Positions 1 through 6,146 of a DNA stretch of 8,527 bases are shown one piece after another (position 1 is the stretch's first letter; each line of letters starts with the position of its first letter). Source of the DNA: an uncultured Azospirillum sp. (lineage in GTDB: Bacteria > Pseudomonadota > Alphaproteobacteria > RF32 > CAG-239); the NCBI GenBank assembly GCA_902489675.1, contig CABUAP010000049.1, positions 1-8,527 on the forward strand, read 5' to 3'. The position numbers were made by a program, and so were the translations under genes. The notes beneath the pieces were generated by a model that was not told where the DNA came from, ran no database searches, and was given only the letters and a program-made list of their open reading frames with translations.

Positions 1-33
1 CCCCGCCACTCCGCTCTTTAGTTTTTGCGCCAT
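1..33 (-). CDS. Possible 5' end of a divergent gene, cut by the window edge
   Basis: An ATG on the minus strand (33 to 31) opens 11 codons without a stop to the window edge, reading MAQKLKSGVAG. An in-frame TAG lies just upstream, so this ATG is the first available start in the frame. An AGG lies only two bases before the ATG, which is too close for a good ribosome binding site. The ending GVAG resembles the start of a Rossmann-fold nucleotide-binding protein, for example a Gfo/Idh/MocA-type oxidoreductase, but eleven residues are far too few to name a family. The gap to the plus-strand gene is only 34 bp, so if both genes are real they share a very compact divergent promoter region. Chance is a real alternative. 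Confidence 0.35.
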   Translation of the reverse strand, partial: MAQKLKSGVAG

Positions 34-67
34 AACCTACACATTATTTTATATTTTTGATGCCTTT

Positions 68-676
68 ATGACTAAAATGGCAGCAGACACAGAAGGCATG
101 GCAAATTTGCTTTTACCCCTCCTAACAACATTCTTGTCCACCCTCTGCCTGCTGCCCGTTCAAAAAGCAATCAACAATCACAACCAAAAACTCAATCCCG
201 AAAACAAACCGCTGGCAACATTTCTGCCGGGAGAAATTATCACTTTTGCTGCTTCTGCCTTGCTGATTGTGGGAGGTTTTTGGCTTGGTTACACCCAAGC
301 ATCAAAAAAATTCGGGGCTGACTATGACTTTATCATCACTTCACATATCCATGAGCAAATATATCCGGAAATTTGCCGCAAACATGGCTACGAAATGAAA
401 AATTATCCTCAAACTTTTCGCGAAATCAACGCTGCCCAATATGAGCAAGTAGAAAAGAGGCTCAAACAGCAAGGAACCGATTTGAAAAAAATATGGACAG
501 AGAAAAACAGCTTTTATAAATCGATGATGATCAACAGGCTGGAAAAATCCATGCTCAAAGTTCAACAGGATCTTGCCGATCAAAACGGAAAAGAGCCGCT
601 CAGCATAAAAGATTTTTGTACCTACCTTGATCTCAACGCCGAAAAATTTCTCTCTAAAGAAACTTTAGGCCAATAA
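68..676 (+). CDS. Hypothetical protein with two predicted membrane segments
   Basis: I do not recognise the family of this 202-residue protein. Two hydrophobic stretches stand out, at about residues 13-32 (LLLPLLTTFLSTLCLLP core) and 55-75 (IITFAASALLIVGGFWLGY core). They are separated by a polar Asn/Lys-rich loop. The remaining 125 residues are hydrophilic, rich in Lys, Glu and Gln, and look largely helical, with a possible amphipathic or coiled region at about 120-172. This suggests a membrane-anchored protein with one soluble C-terminal domain. The start is uncertain: ATG at 68 has no Shine-Dalgarno sequence; ATG at 77 also lacks one; ATG at 98 has GAAGG only one base upstream, which is too close. 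Starting at 98 would still leave both membrane segments intact. An intrinsic terminator follows 17 bases after the stop, so it is probably transcribed alone. No function is inferred. Confidence 0.75.
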   Translation: MTKMAADTEGMANLLLPLLTTFLSTLCLLPVQKAINNHNQKLNPENKPLATFLPGEIITFAASALLIVGGFWLGYTQASKKFGADYDFIITSHIHEQIYPEICRKHGYEMKNYPQTFREINAAQYEQVEKRLKQQGTDLKKIWTEKNSFYKSMMINRLEKSMLKVQQDLADQNGKEPLSIKDFCTYLDLNAEKFLSKETLGQ

Positions 677-693
677 AAAACACAGCCCGATTG

Positions 694-726
694 AAGAGGA
701 AGAAAACAAAGCTTCCTCTTTTTTTT
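694..726 (+). terminator. Intrinsic terminator after the hypothetical membrane protein gene
   Basis: A perfect 9-bp stem pairs AAGAGGAAG (694-702) with CTTCCTCTT (712-720) around a 9-base loop. The RNA then continues with six more U residues (721-726). The stem is only moderately GC-rich, but the U tract is good. It separates the small membrane protein gene from the transporter gene downstream. Confidence 0.8.
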
Positions 727-767
727 GCCGCTTTTGCCCATATATATAAGCAAAACGGGGAAAAAAC

Positions 768-1670
768 ATGATTTGGATTATCAACGGCCTGATTTACGGC
801 TTCTTTACCGCCATCTACACTATTTTTAACCAACATTATAAGCTGAACGCTTATTTGCTGGGAATGTGGCGCGGCTGGGGAATCGCCTTTTGTTTTGCTC
901 CTTTTCTCTTTTTCTTCGGCTTTCCGACTTCGGCCTACTATTGGTTTTTGCTGATTACACAAGGATTAATGATTGCCGTATACGATTCTCATCTGTTTTT
1001 TGCTTCTGCTCAATACGGCGCCGGCCCTACTTCGCGGGTTATGGCATTAACAGCCATGGTCACTACTCTGTTTTGGTGGTTTTTAACCCCCGACAGCTTC
1101 CTTGCCCTTTTAAATAACGGCACTGTCGTCATCACCATTATCCTGCTTCTGTTCGGCTTTACCGTCTGCTATTGGCAGATGATCAAATCTCCGGTATCGC
1201 AAGAACTTGTCAACTACATGATTCCTGCCATTTTATCACTTTCCGGCATGAGTATTGCCACCAAAGAAATCGCCTCTTTCGGCGCCACCGTTTGGAGCGG
1301 CATCACCTATTATCTCACTATTGCTACTTTTGTCAGCGGCAGCGCCAACGCCTGGTGGTATGTCAAAAGTGTCAAACCGGGATTTTCCGGCTTTTTCAAA
1401 CAAGTTTTTTCGCCGCATATGATCAAGGTCGGTTTTTATGTGATCAGTTTCAGCGCCGCCCTGATTACAGCCAAAAATCTGGCTTTGAGAATTGCCCCCA
1501 ACCCCGGTTATGTCATTGCCCTGTTGCTGACAGCGCCGATTTTTGTTTTCGGTTTGAATAAATATAACAAAATCCCCGATGATATCTCAGTCAAAGAAGG
1601 CTTTTTGATGATTGCTTTTCTGGCCGCCCTGATGATTCTGGTCACCGGCAACTTCGGCGTCAGCGATTGA
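768..1670 (+). CDS. Probable 10-helix drug/metabolite (DMT/EamA-like) transporter
   Basis: The 300-residue protein is strongly hydrophobic, with about ten membrane segments near residues 2-20, 30-50, 56-74, 85-106, 117-137, 148-168, 172-192, 217-240, 245-264 and 275-294. Length and helix count fit the DMT/EamA superfamily, whose members have two five-helix halves and move small metabolites across the inner membrane. I see no motif that fixes a substrate, so the assignment rests on topology and general appearance rather than a specific signature. The ATG at 768 is preceded by GGGG at 757-760 with a 7-base spacing, an acceptable ribosome binding site. A TATATATAAG stretch at 741-750 could supply a -10 element, but I see no good -35 partner. 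The stop is followed closely by the ankyrin gene on the same strand. An unrelated small polytopic membrane protein is the main alternative. Confidence 0.65.
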   Translation: MIWIINGLIYGFFTAIYTIFNQHYKLNAYLLGMWRGWGIAFCFAPFLFFFGFPTSAYYWFLLITQGLMIAVYDSHLFFASAQYGAGPTSRVMALTAMVTTLFWWFLTPDSFLALLNNGTVVITIILLLFGFTVCYWQMIKSPVSQELVNYMIPAILSLSGMSIATKEIASFGATVWSGITYYLTIATFVSGSANAWWYVKSVKPGFSGFFKQVFSPHMIKVGFYVISFSAALITAKNLALRIAPNPGYVIALLLTAPIFVFGLNKYNKIPDDISVKEGFLMIAFLAALMILVTGNFGVSD

Positions 1671-1679
1671 CAAAATTTG

Positions 1680-1707
1680 TTGAAAAAAAATACGTTTCTG
1701 CTAAAAT
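1680..1707 (+). promoter_or_regulatory. Candidate promoter for the ankyrin-repeat gene
   Basis: TTGAAA (1680-1685) and TAAAAT (1702-1707) are separated by 16 bp. This would start transcription near 1714, about 20 bases before the ATG at 1733. A second -35-like TTGACA overlaps the transporter stop codon (1667-1672), with a poorer partner ATACGT at 17 bp. The match is good for a sigma-70-type promoter, but the region is AT-rich and such matches arise by chance. Confidence 0.45.
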
Positions 1708-1732
1708 AAAAAAAATAACAGAAAGTACCGCC

Positions 1733-3037
1733 ATGACTGAAAAAAAATCATCTGCTCAAGATATAGAAAATCTGCTGAAACAGGGACTGGAAGCAAAAAA
1801 CGACCGCGGACAAACGGCTTTGCTGCTTGCCTGCGAAAGCGGAAATTTTGAAAAAGCACGCGAATTGATCAGCAAAGGCGCCAATGTCAACACCCGCGAC
1901 AACAACGGAAAATCCGCCATTACCATTGCCTGTGAAAGCGGGCAAACGGATTTTGTTATCTACCTGCTGTCTAACGGCGCCGAAGCATCGGTCCTGGTCA
2001 ACTCCACCCTGTTGACTAAAGAATTTTTAAAAGAACATCCCGAATTGGTCAAATTTATGACCGGCGGCGACCACAGCGCCGAAACATTTTCCGCCGCGGC
2101 GCCGGCTTTTATATTATCTTCCCAAGCAGCGGATTTTGAAGCAATCAACAATTATATTAATAACGGCGGAAATGTAAATGCCTTCACCCCTGCCGGCCAA
2201 ACATTCCTGATGCAGACGGCAGCAAATGATGATATAAAAAGCGCTTCCTTGCTGATCAGCCGCGGCGCAGACATCAACTTGCAGGATAAAAACGGCCGCA
2301 CGGCACTGATGTATGCCGCTCAAAAAGGCTGTGACAAAGTCGGCGAACTGCTGCTTAAAAACAAAGCAGATATCAACCTGCAGGACAAACAAGGCAAAAC
2401 CGCCTTGATGCTGGCGGCAGAAAACGGAAAGACATCAACCGCCAAAATGTTGGTAAACTATAAAGCAGATACGACACTGATTGATAAAAACGGCCAAAAC
2501 GCATTGATGATCGCTGCCGCCAAAGGACAGACCGATATCGCCCGATTTCTGGCAGAAAATCATGAGGAAGAAAGTAAAGACAAAAAAGAAAAAACAAACA
2601 ACGATTCCGATAAAGACCCCCGCCATTCAGAAGCAGAAACAAAAAAAGTTTTAGATATCAACACCCGTGACAACGAGGGCAATACAGCTTTAATGCTTGC
2701 CGCACGCAACGGACATTGGGAAACATTTGAATTTTTAGCACAACAGAAATCTATTGATTTCACGGTTAAAAACCTGGCCGGACAAGATGTTGCGGATATT
2801 ATTAAAGCCGGCGACAACAACCGTCTGAAAAATTTGCTGGAAAAACATAAAATAATAAAACCGCAAATCACAGCGCCTAAGGTGGAACGGCATTTAAAAG
2901 ATATCCGCCAAAGTTTGGGTATTATCAAAAATCGACCCAATCTCCCGGCAGATGAGAAACAGTCGCAAACAACCGCAAATCAGCCTGCTTTCCAAACCGG
3001 CAACAACGATTTTTACGACCGGCAGACAACCCGTTGA
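1733..3037 (+). CDS. Ankyrin-repeat protein, cytoplasmic or exported effector-like
   Basis: This 434-residue protein consists mostly of ankyrin repeats, helical units that bind other proteins. Clear units lie at about 23-53, 56-86, 155-184, 186-217, 219-250, 252-278 and 312-345. They show the usual G-x-TAL-x-AA-x-x-G and ADIN-x-x-D patterns. Degenerate units lie near 128-151 and 346-375. Residues 87-127 break the array, and residues 278-306 form a highly charged, disordered-looking insertion rich in Lys, Glu and Asp. The C-terminal 60 residues are polar and not repeat-like. There is no signal peptide or membrane segment. I chose ATG 1733 because a candidate promoter ends just before it. An in-frame TTG at 1667 would add 22 Lys-rich residues and overlap the previous stop, but TTG is a weak start and those residues are not ankyrin-like. 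The partner protein is unknown. Ankyrin proteins are often effectors in host-associated bacteria, but many are housekeeping or regulatory, so no role is assigned. Confidence 0.88.
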   Translation: MTEKKSSAQDIENLLKQGLEAKNDRGQTALLLACESGNFEKARELISKGANVNTRDNNGKSAITIACESGQTDFVIYLLSNGAEASVLVNSTLLTKEFLKEHPELVKFMTGGDHSAETFSAAAPAFILSSQAADFEAINNYINNGGNVNAFTPAGQTFLMQTAANDDIKSASLLISRGADINLQDKNGRTALMYAAQKGCDKVGELLLKNKADINLQDKQGKTALMLAAENGKTSTAKMLVNYKADTTLIDKNGQNALMIAAAKGQTDIARFLAENHEEESKDKKEKTNNDSDKDPRHSEAETKKVLDINTRDNEGNTALMLAARNGHWETFEFLAQQKSIDFTVKNLAGQDVADIIKAGDNNRLKNLLEKHKIIKPQITAPKVERHLKDIRQSLGIIKNRPNLPADEKQSQTTANQPAFQTGNNDFYDRQTTR

Positions 3038-3098
3038 CAATCGCCTCAAATTCAACCGGATATTGACTTCCTCGCAAAACGGGAACGGTTTCTGATAT

Positions 3099-3188
3099 TA
3101 ACTGTCCCAAACTGCAAACGCCCGACTCAAAGGCTTTGCAAGCCTTTAGGCCGAACCGAATGTCTGTATCTAACTGTTAGTTTGGAAC
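3099..3188. repeat. Nested inverted repeat in the convergent spacer
   Basis: The outer arms CCAAACT (3107-3113) and AGTTTGG (3179-3185) are exact inverted copies. Between them lies a second hairpin, AAAGGCTT (3129-3136) with AAGCCTTT (3140-3147), around a 3-base loop. TAACTGT also occurs twice in direct orientation (3099-3105 and 3171-3177), and CTAACTGTTAG (3170-3180) is itself palindromic. The inner hairpin has no U tract, so it is not a standard intrinsic terminator. It could be a remnant of a small repeat element, a structured 3' end of the ankyrin transcript, or chance. Confidence 0.45.
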
Positions 3189-3190
3189 AT

Positions 3191-3225
3191 AAAAAAAACG
3201 GGGAACTTTTCTATTTTCCCCGTTT
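3191..3225 (-). terminator. Intrinsic terminator of the HIT-ftsK operon
   Basis: Read on the minus strand, AAACGGGGAA (3225-3216) pairs with TTCCCCGTTT (3205-3196) in a 10-bp GC-centred stem with a 10-base loop. A run of eight T residues (3198-3191) covers the last stem bases and continues beyond. It lies 13 bases after the ftsK stop codon. On the plus strand the same stem lacks a U tract, so it works mainly for ftsK. Confidence 0.88.
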
Positions 3226-3238
3226 GGCATAACGTCTG

Positions 3239-5545
3239 TTACAATATCTCGCGTTTTCCGGTATGGTCGGCCGGCGACAAAACCCCCTCTTCTTCCATCC
3301 GCTCAATCAACACGGCCGCGCGGTTATAACCGATCCTAAGGCGCCGCTGCACATAACTGATGGAGGTCTTCTTATCGTTGCGCACAATCGCCACCGCCTG
3401 ATTATACAAATCTTCATCACCGCCGGCGCCGCCCATTGCCGTCTTGTCAAAAACCGAACCGCTGTCTTTAATATTCAGCTCGCCTTCGGTTACGCCCTCG
3501 ACATATTCCGGCTCTTTTTGCGCTTTCAAAAATTCAACGATTTTTTCCACTTCCTGATCCTTAACGAACGAACCATGCACCCGGATCGGCCGTTGACCGG
3601 CCGGCATATAAAGCATATCGCCCATACCGAGCAATTGTTCCGCCCCCTGTTCACCCAAAATGGTACGGCTGTCAATCTTGGAAGTGACCTGAAAACTGAT
3701 ACGGGTCGGGAAATTGGCCTTGATAACACCGGTAATCACATCAACCGACGGTCTTTGGGTCGAAAGGATCAAATGGATGCCGGCGGCGCGCGCCATCTGC
3801 GCCAAACGCTGGATCGCCGCTTCTACTTCTTTGCCGGCCACCAGCATCAGATCAGCCATTTCGTCAACCACCACCACAATATAAGGCAGCGGTGTCAAAT
3901 CCAATTCCTGTTCTTCAAAAAGCGGTGCTCCGGTATCCGGATCAAAACCGGTCTGCACCGTGCGAACGCAGCGTTCGCCGCTGGCTCTCAGTTCCTCCAG
4001 CTTTTTGTTATAACCGGAAATATTGCGGACATTAAGCTGAGCCATTGCCCGATAGCGGTCTTCCATTTCCTTAACCGCCCACTTCAAACCAAGCACTGCC
4101 TTGGCCGGATCGGTAATCACCGGTGTCAACAGATGCGGAATGCCGTTATAAACCGAAAATTCCAGCATTTTCGGATCAATCATGATCAGTTTGCATTCGT
4201 CCGGCCGCATCCGGAACAACAACGACAAAATCATCGAGTTCATACCCACCGATTTGCCCGAACCGGTAGTACCGGCCACCAGCAAGTGCGGCATCTTGGC
4301 CAAATCGGCATAAACGTTTTCGCCGCCGATATCTTTGCCCAAAACCACATTAAGCGCGTTTTTGCTGTCTTGAAACCCCTCCCCCTCAAACAAATCGCGC
4401 AGCCATACGATTTCACGAATGGTATTCGGCAGTTCAATACCGATAGTGTTGGAACCGGAAACCACCGCAATTCGCACCGAAACCGCGGACATCGAACGGG
4501 CAATATCATCGGCCAGACCGATCACCCGCGCGGTCTTGGTACCGGGCGCCGGTTCCAGCTCATAAAGCGTTACCACCGGACCGGGGCGGATTTTGACAAT
4601 TTTACCGTTGATGCCAAACTCCTGCAAAACATTTTCCAAATCTTGGGCAATTTTCTGCAAATCTTTTTCATTCATGGCCGTTCCGGCAGATTTAACTTTC
4701 GGCGCCGTCAGCAGGGTAACGTCCGGATAAAGGTAGCCGTCATCGTTTTTAATATTCTTTTTTACAGCCTTTACCGCTTGCGGTTTAACCGCTGCTGCTT
4801 TTTCTACCGGCGCTTTTCCGGTCAATGCGGCCGCAACCGGCATTGGTTCTTCCGCATTATCTTTAACTTTCGGTTCCCGCCGTTCTTTTTTCGCTTTTCC
4901 CGCTGCGGTTGAAGCTGCCGGCGCCGTCAACATTTTTTTCAGCCGTATCGGCAGCATAGCGGCCAGCTTCCCGATCAGGCGAATCCCCCGCCAAATGAAA
5001 ATCGCCGTTTTTTTCAGCCCGTGATACCACTGAGCCGCCGTAACATCTATCGTATAGCTAAACGCCGCCAGCATAATCACCAGCGCAGACACGGCAATAA
5101 TTTCCTCTCTGAAAGGAAATTCCGGCAGTACTTCCGCCAAACGGAGATTAAGCATTCGTCCGATTACCCCGCCGAGCGGCGCCGCAGCCCGGATAAAGTC
5201 GAAACACATCATCGCGGCAACAATCCCCAGCAGCCAAACGACAAAATGCAGCCAAAACAGGCGGATTTCCTCCATCTTGCAGAAACGATAGCCCCACACC
5301 ATCACCGGAAGCACAAACACCGGCAGCGCCAGCCCCGAAAAAGTAAGAATAACCGCCGCCGCACTGGCACCCGGATAACCAAAGAAATTTCGGATATTAT
5401 CGGTTGCCAGATTGAACGAACTGTCTGCCGGCGAATAAAAACAAACCGCCGCCAGCACCAGCCAGGCCGCCGCAATCATCAACAGCCCGTAAATCCGCCG
5501 ACTGATCTTGTCAAACAAAGTTATTTTTTTCTTTTTCTTAGCCAT
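3239..5545 (-). CDS. ftsK: DNA translocase FtsK
   Basis: FtsK is the septum-anchored, ATP-driven double-stranded DNA pump that clears chromosome ends from the division plane and activates XerCD at dif. The 768 residues show the full family layout. Four membrane segments lie at about 18-37, 60-87, 96-117 and 147-166. A short Ala/Lys/Pro-rich linker spans about 205-285, and the alpha domain runs from about 290 to 375. The RecA-like motor carries Walker A GTTGSGKS at 425-432 (Lys431) and Walker B ending in Asp561-Glu562, followed by the conserved STQRPSVDVITG segment. The C-terminal winged-helix gamma domain (about 710-768, with YVQRRLRIGYNRAA) reads orienting sequences on DNA. The linker is much shorter than the several hundred residues of E. 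coli FtsK, as in many other bacteria. The ATG at 5545 has AGGG six bases upstream. The gene lies 22 bp after the HIT gene and is probably cotranscribed with it. Confidence 0.97.
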   Translation of the reverse strand: MAKKKKKITLFDKISRRIYGLLMIAAAWLVLAAVCFYSPADSSFNLATDNIRNFFGYPGASAAAVILTFSGLALPVFVLPVMVWGYRFCKMEEIRLFWLHFVVWLLGIVAAMMCFDFIRAAAPLGGVIGRMLNLRLAEVLPEFPFREEIIAVSALVIMLAAFSYTIDVTAAQWYHGLKKTAIFIWRGIRLIGKLAAMLPIRLKKMLTAPAASTAAGKAKKERREPKVKDNAEEPMPVAAALTGKAPVEKAAAVKPQAVKAVKKNIKNDDGYLYPDVTLLTAPKVKSAGTAMNEKDLQKIAQDLENVLQEFGINGKIVKIRPGPVVTLYELEPAPGTKTARVIGLADDIARSMSAVSVRIAVVSGSNTIGIELPNTIREIVWLRDLFEGEGFQDSKNALNVVLGKDIGGENVYADLAKMPHLLVAGTTGSGKSVGMNSMILSLLFRMRPDECKLIMIDPKMLEFSVYNGIPHLLTPVITDPAKAVLGLKWAVKEMEDRYRAMAQLNVRNISGYNKKLEELRASGERCVRTVQTGFDPDTGAPLFEEQELDLTPLPYIVVVVDEMADLMLVAGKEVEAAIQRLAQMARAAGIHLILSTQRPSVDVITGVIKANFPTRISFQVTSKIDSRTILGEQGAEQLLGMGDMLYMPAGQRPIRVHGSFVKDQEVEKIVEFLKAQKEPEYVEGVTEGELNIKDSGSVFDKTAMGGAGGDEDLYNQAVAIVRNDKKTSISYVQRRLRIGYNRAAVLIERMEEEGVLSPADHTGKREIL

Positions 5546-5567
5546 AACAATCCCTGCAATTCATCAT

Positions 5568-5996
5568 TTAATGCTGGCAAAAACGGCCGTCGGTCATTTT
5601 GATCATAATCGCGCGCTTAATATCATTAATCATTGCTTTTTTCTTTTCCGCCTCATAGGGTTCGCTGTGTCCGTCCCAAACCGTTCCCGGCCAATCCGGA
5701 TCATCCTCAAAGCGGGCAATGACATGAACGTGCAGCTGCGGCGTTTTGTTGCCGATCATCGCCACATTGGTCTGCGCCGGTTTAAACAACTCGCTGACCA
5801 CTTCTTCGCAAAGAGCAATTTCCCGCATCAGCTGCAGGCGCTCTTCCATAGTCAAATAGGTCATATTTTTAACTTTTTCCTTGCGGGGAACCAGAAAAAG
5901 CCAAGGATAATAACGGTTATTTTCAAACAATACCCGGCACAATTTCATATCCACGACAAAATCTTTGGCGGCCAGCCCCGGCACTAATTCAAACAT
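5568..5996 (-). CDS. HIT-family nucleotide hydrolase or transferase
   Basis: HIT proteins act on nucleoside phosphates such as dinucleoside polyphosphates or AMP conjugates through a His-x-His-x-His site. Here the site reads QLHVHVIAR, with the first His replaced by Gln (Gln87, His89, His91 in the 142-residue form). The middle His, which is the nucleophile in HINT-type enzymes, is kept. A DPDWPGTVW segment follows. From memory this Gln variant with Trp-Pro-Gly is typical of a family common in alphaproteobacteria, so it is probably active rather than decayed. An N-terminal LFENNRYYPWLFLVPR segment matches the usual HIT strand pattern. Two in-frame ATGs exist, at 6002 and 5996. GGAG (6008-6005) sits 8 bases before the second but only 2 before the first, so I chose 5996; the longer form has two more residues. 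It is the first gene of the operon with ftsK. The precise substrate cannot be told. Confidence 0.9.
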   Translation of the reverse strand: MFELVPGLAAKDFVVDMKLCRVLFENNRYYPWLFLVPRKEKVKNMTYLTMEERLQLMREIALCEEVVSELFKPAQTNVAMIGNKTPQLHVHVIARFEDDPDWPGTVWDGHSEPYEAEKKKAMINDIKRAIMIKMTDGRFCQH

Positions 5997-6034
5997 GGTC
6001 ATATCTCCGTTTTTTGGCAGTTTTTATACGCGCG

Positions 6035-6040
6035 ATTATA
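6035..6040 (-). promoter_or_regulatory. Candidate -10 element for the HIT-ftsK operon
   Basis: On the minus strand this is a perfect TATAAT, about 39 bases before the preferred HIT start. No good -35 lies 16-18 bp upstream (CCTAAG at 17 bp). A second option is TATAAA nearer the gene, with TTAAAC 15 bp upstream. The position in a divergent intergenic region makes a promoter likely, but the exact element is uncertain. Confidence 0.4.
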
Positions 6041-6083
6041 GCTGTTTAATTCTTTCTCTTAGGTTAACAAACCGTTTTTAAAC

Positions 6084-6112
6084 TTGACTTTTTTTGCTTT
6101 ATACGTTTAAAA
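6084..6112 (+). promoter_or_regulatory. Candidate promoter for fabD-fabG
   Basis: TTGACT (6084-6089) lies 17 bp before TTAAAA (6107-6112), predicting a start near 6119 and a leader of about 28 bases. The -35 is strong and the -10 is imperfect. The AGAAAGG ribosome binding site of fabD (6133-6139) would fall inside this leader. Confidence 0.5.
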
Positions 6113-6146
6113 CTCGAAAAGACAATAATAAAAGAAAGGCTTTTTT

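Noticed and set aside
1172..1561. A plus-strand frame inside the transporter gene
   Set aside because: His/Arg/Cys-rich out-of-frame translation of a hydrophobic gene; the main frame has clear membrane segments.
1667..1732. TTG start extending the ankyrin protein by 22 residues
   Set aside because: Rare start codon, Lys-rich non-conserved-looking extension, and a likely promoter within this stretch. Kept as a possibility in the findings.
3129..3147. Hairpin AAAGGCTT/AAGCCTTT as the ankyrin gene terminator
   Set aside because: It is followed by AGGCCGAACC rather than a U tract, so it does not meet the intrinsic-terminator pattern; reported as a repeat instead.
3263..4912. A long open frame of 549 codons on the plus strand, antisense to ftsK
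   Set aside because: It lies wholly opposite the certain ftsK gene. Its product is extremely rich in His, Arg, Asn and Gln with no domain pattern, as expected from the complement of a codon-biased gene.
5021..5602. A plus-strand open frame opposite the ftsK N-terminus
   Set aside because: Arg/His/Gln-rich shadow of the membrane-segment codons of ftsK, with no ribosome binding site or family resemblance.
5508..5987. A plus-strand open frame of 159 codons opposite the HIT gene
   Set aside because: It overlaps the HIT gene, which has intact family motifs, and the ftsK start; it shows no recognisable domain.
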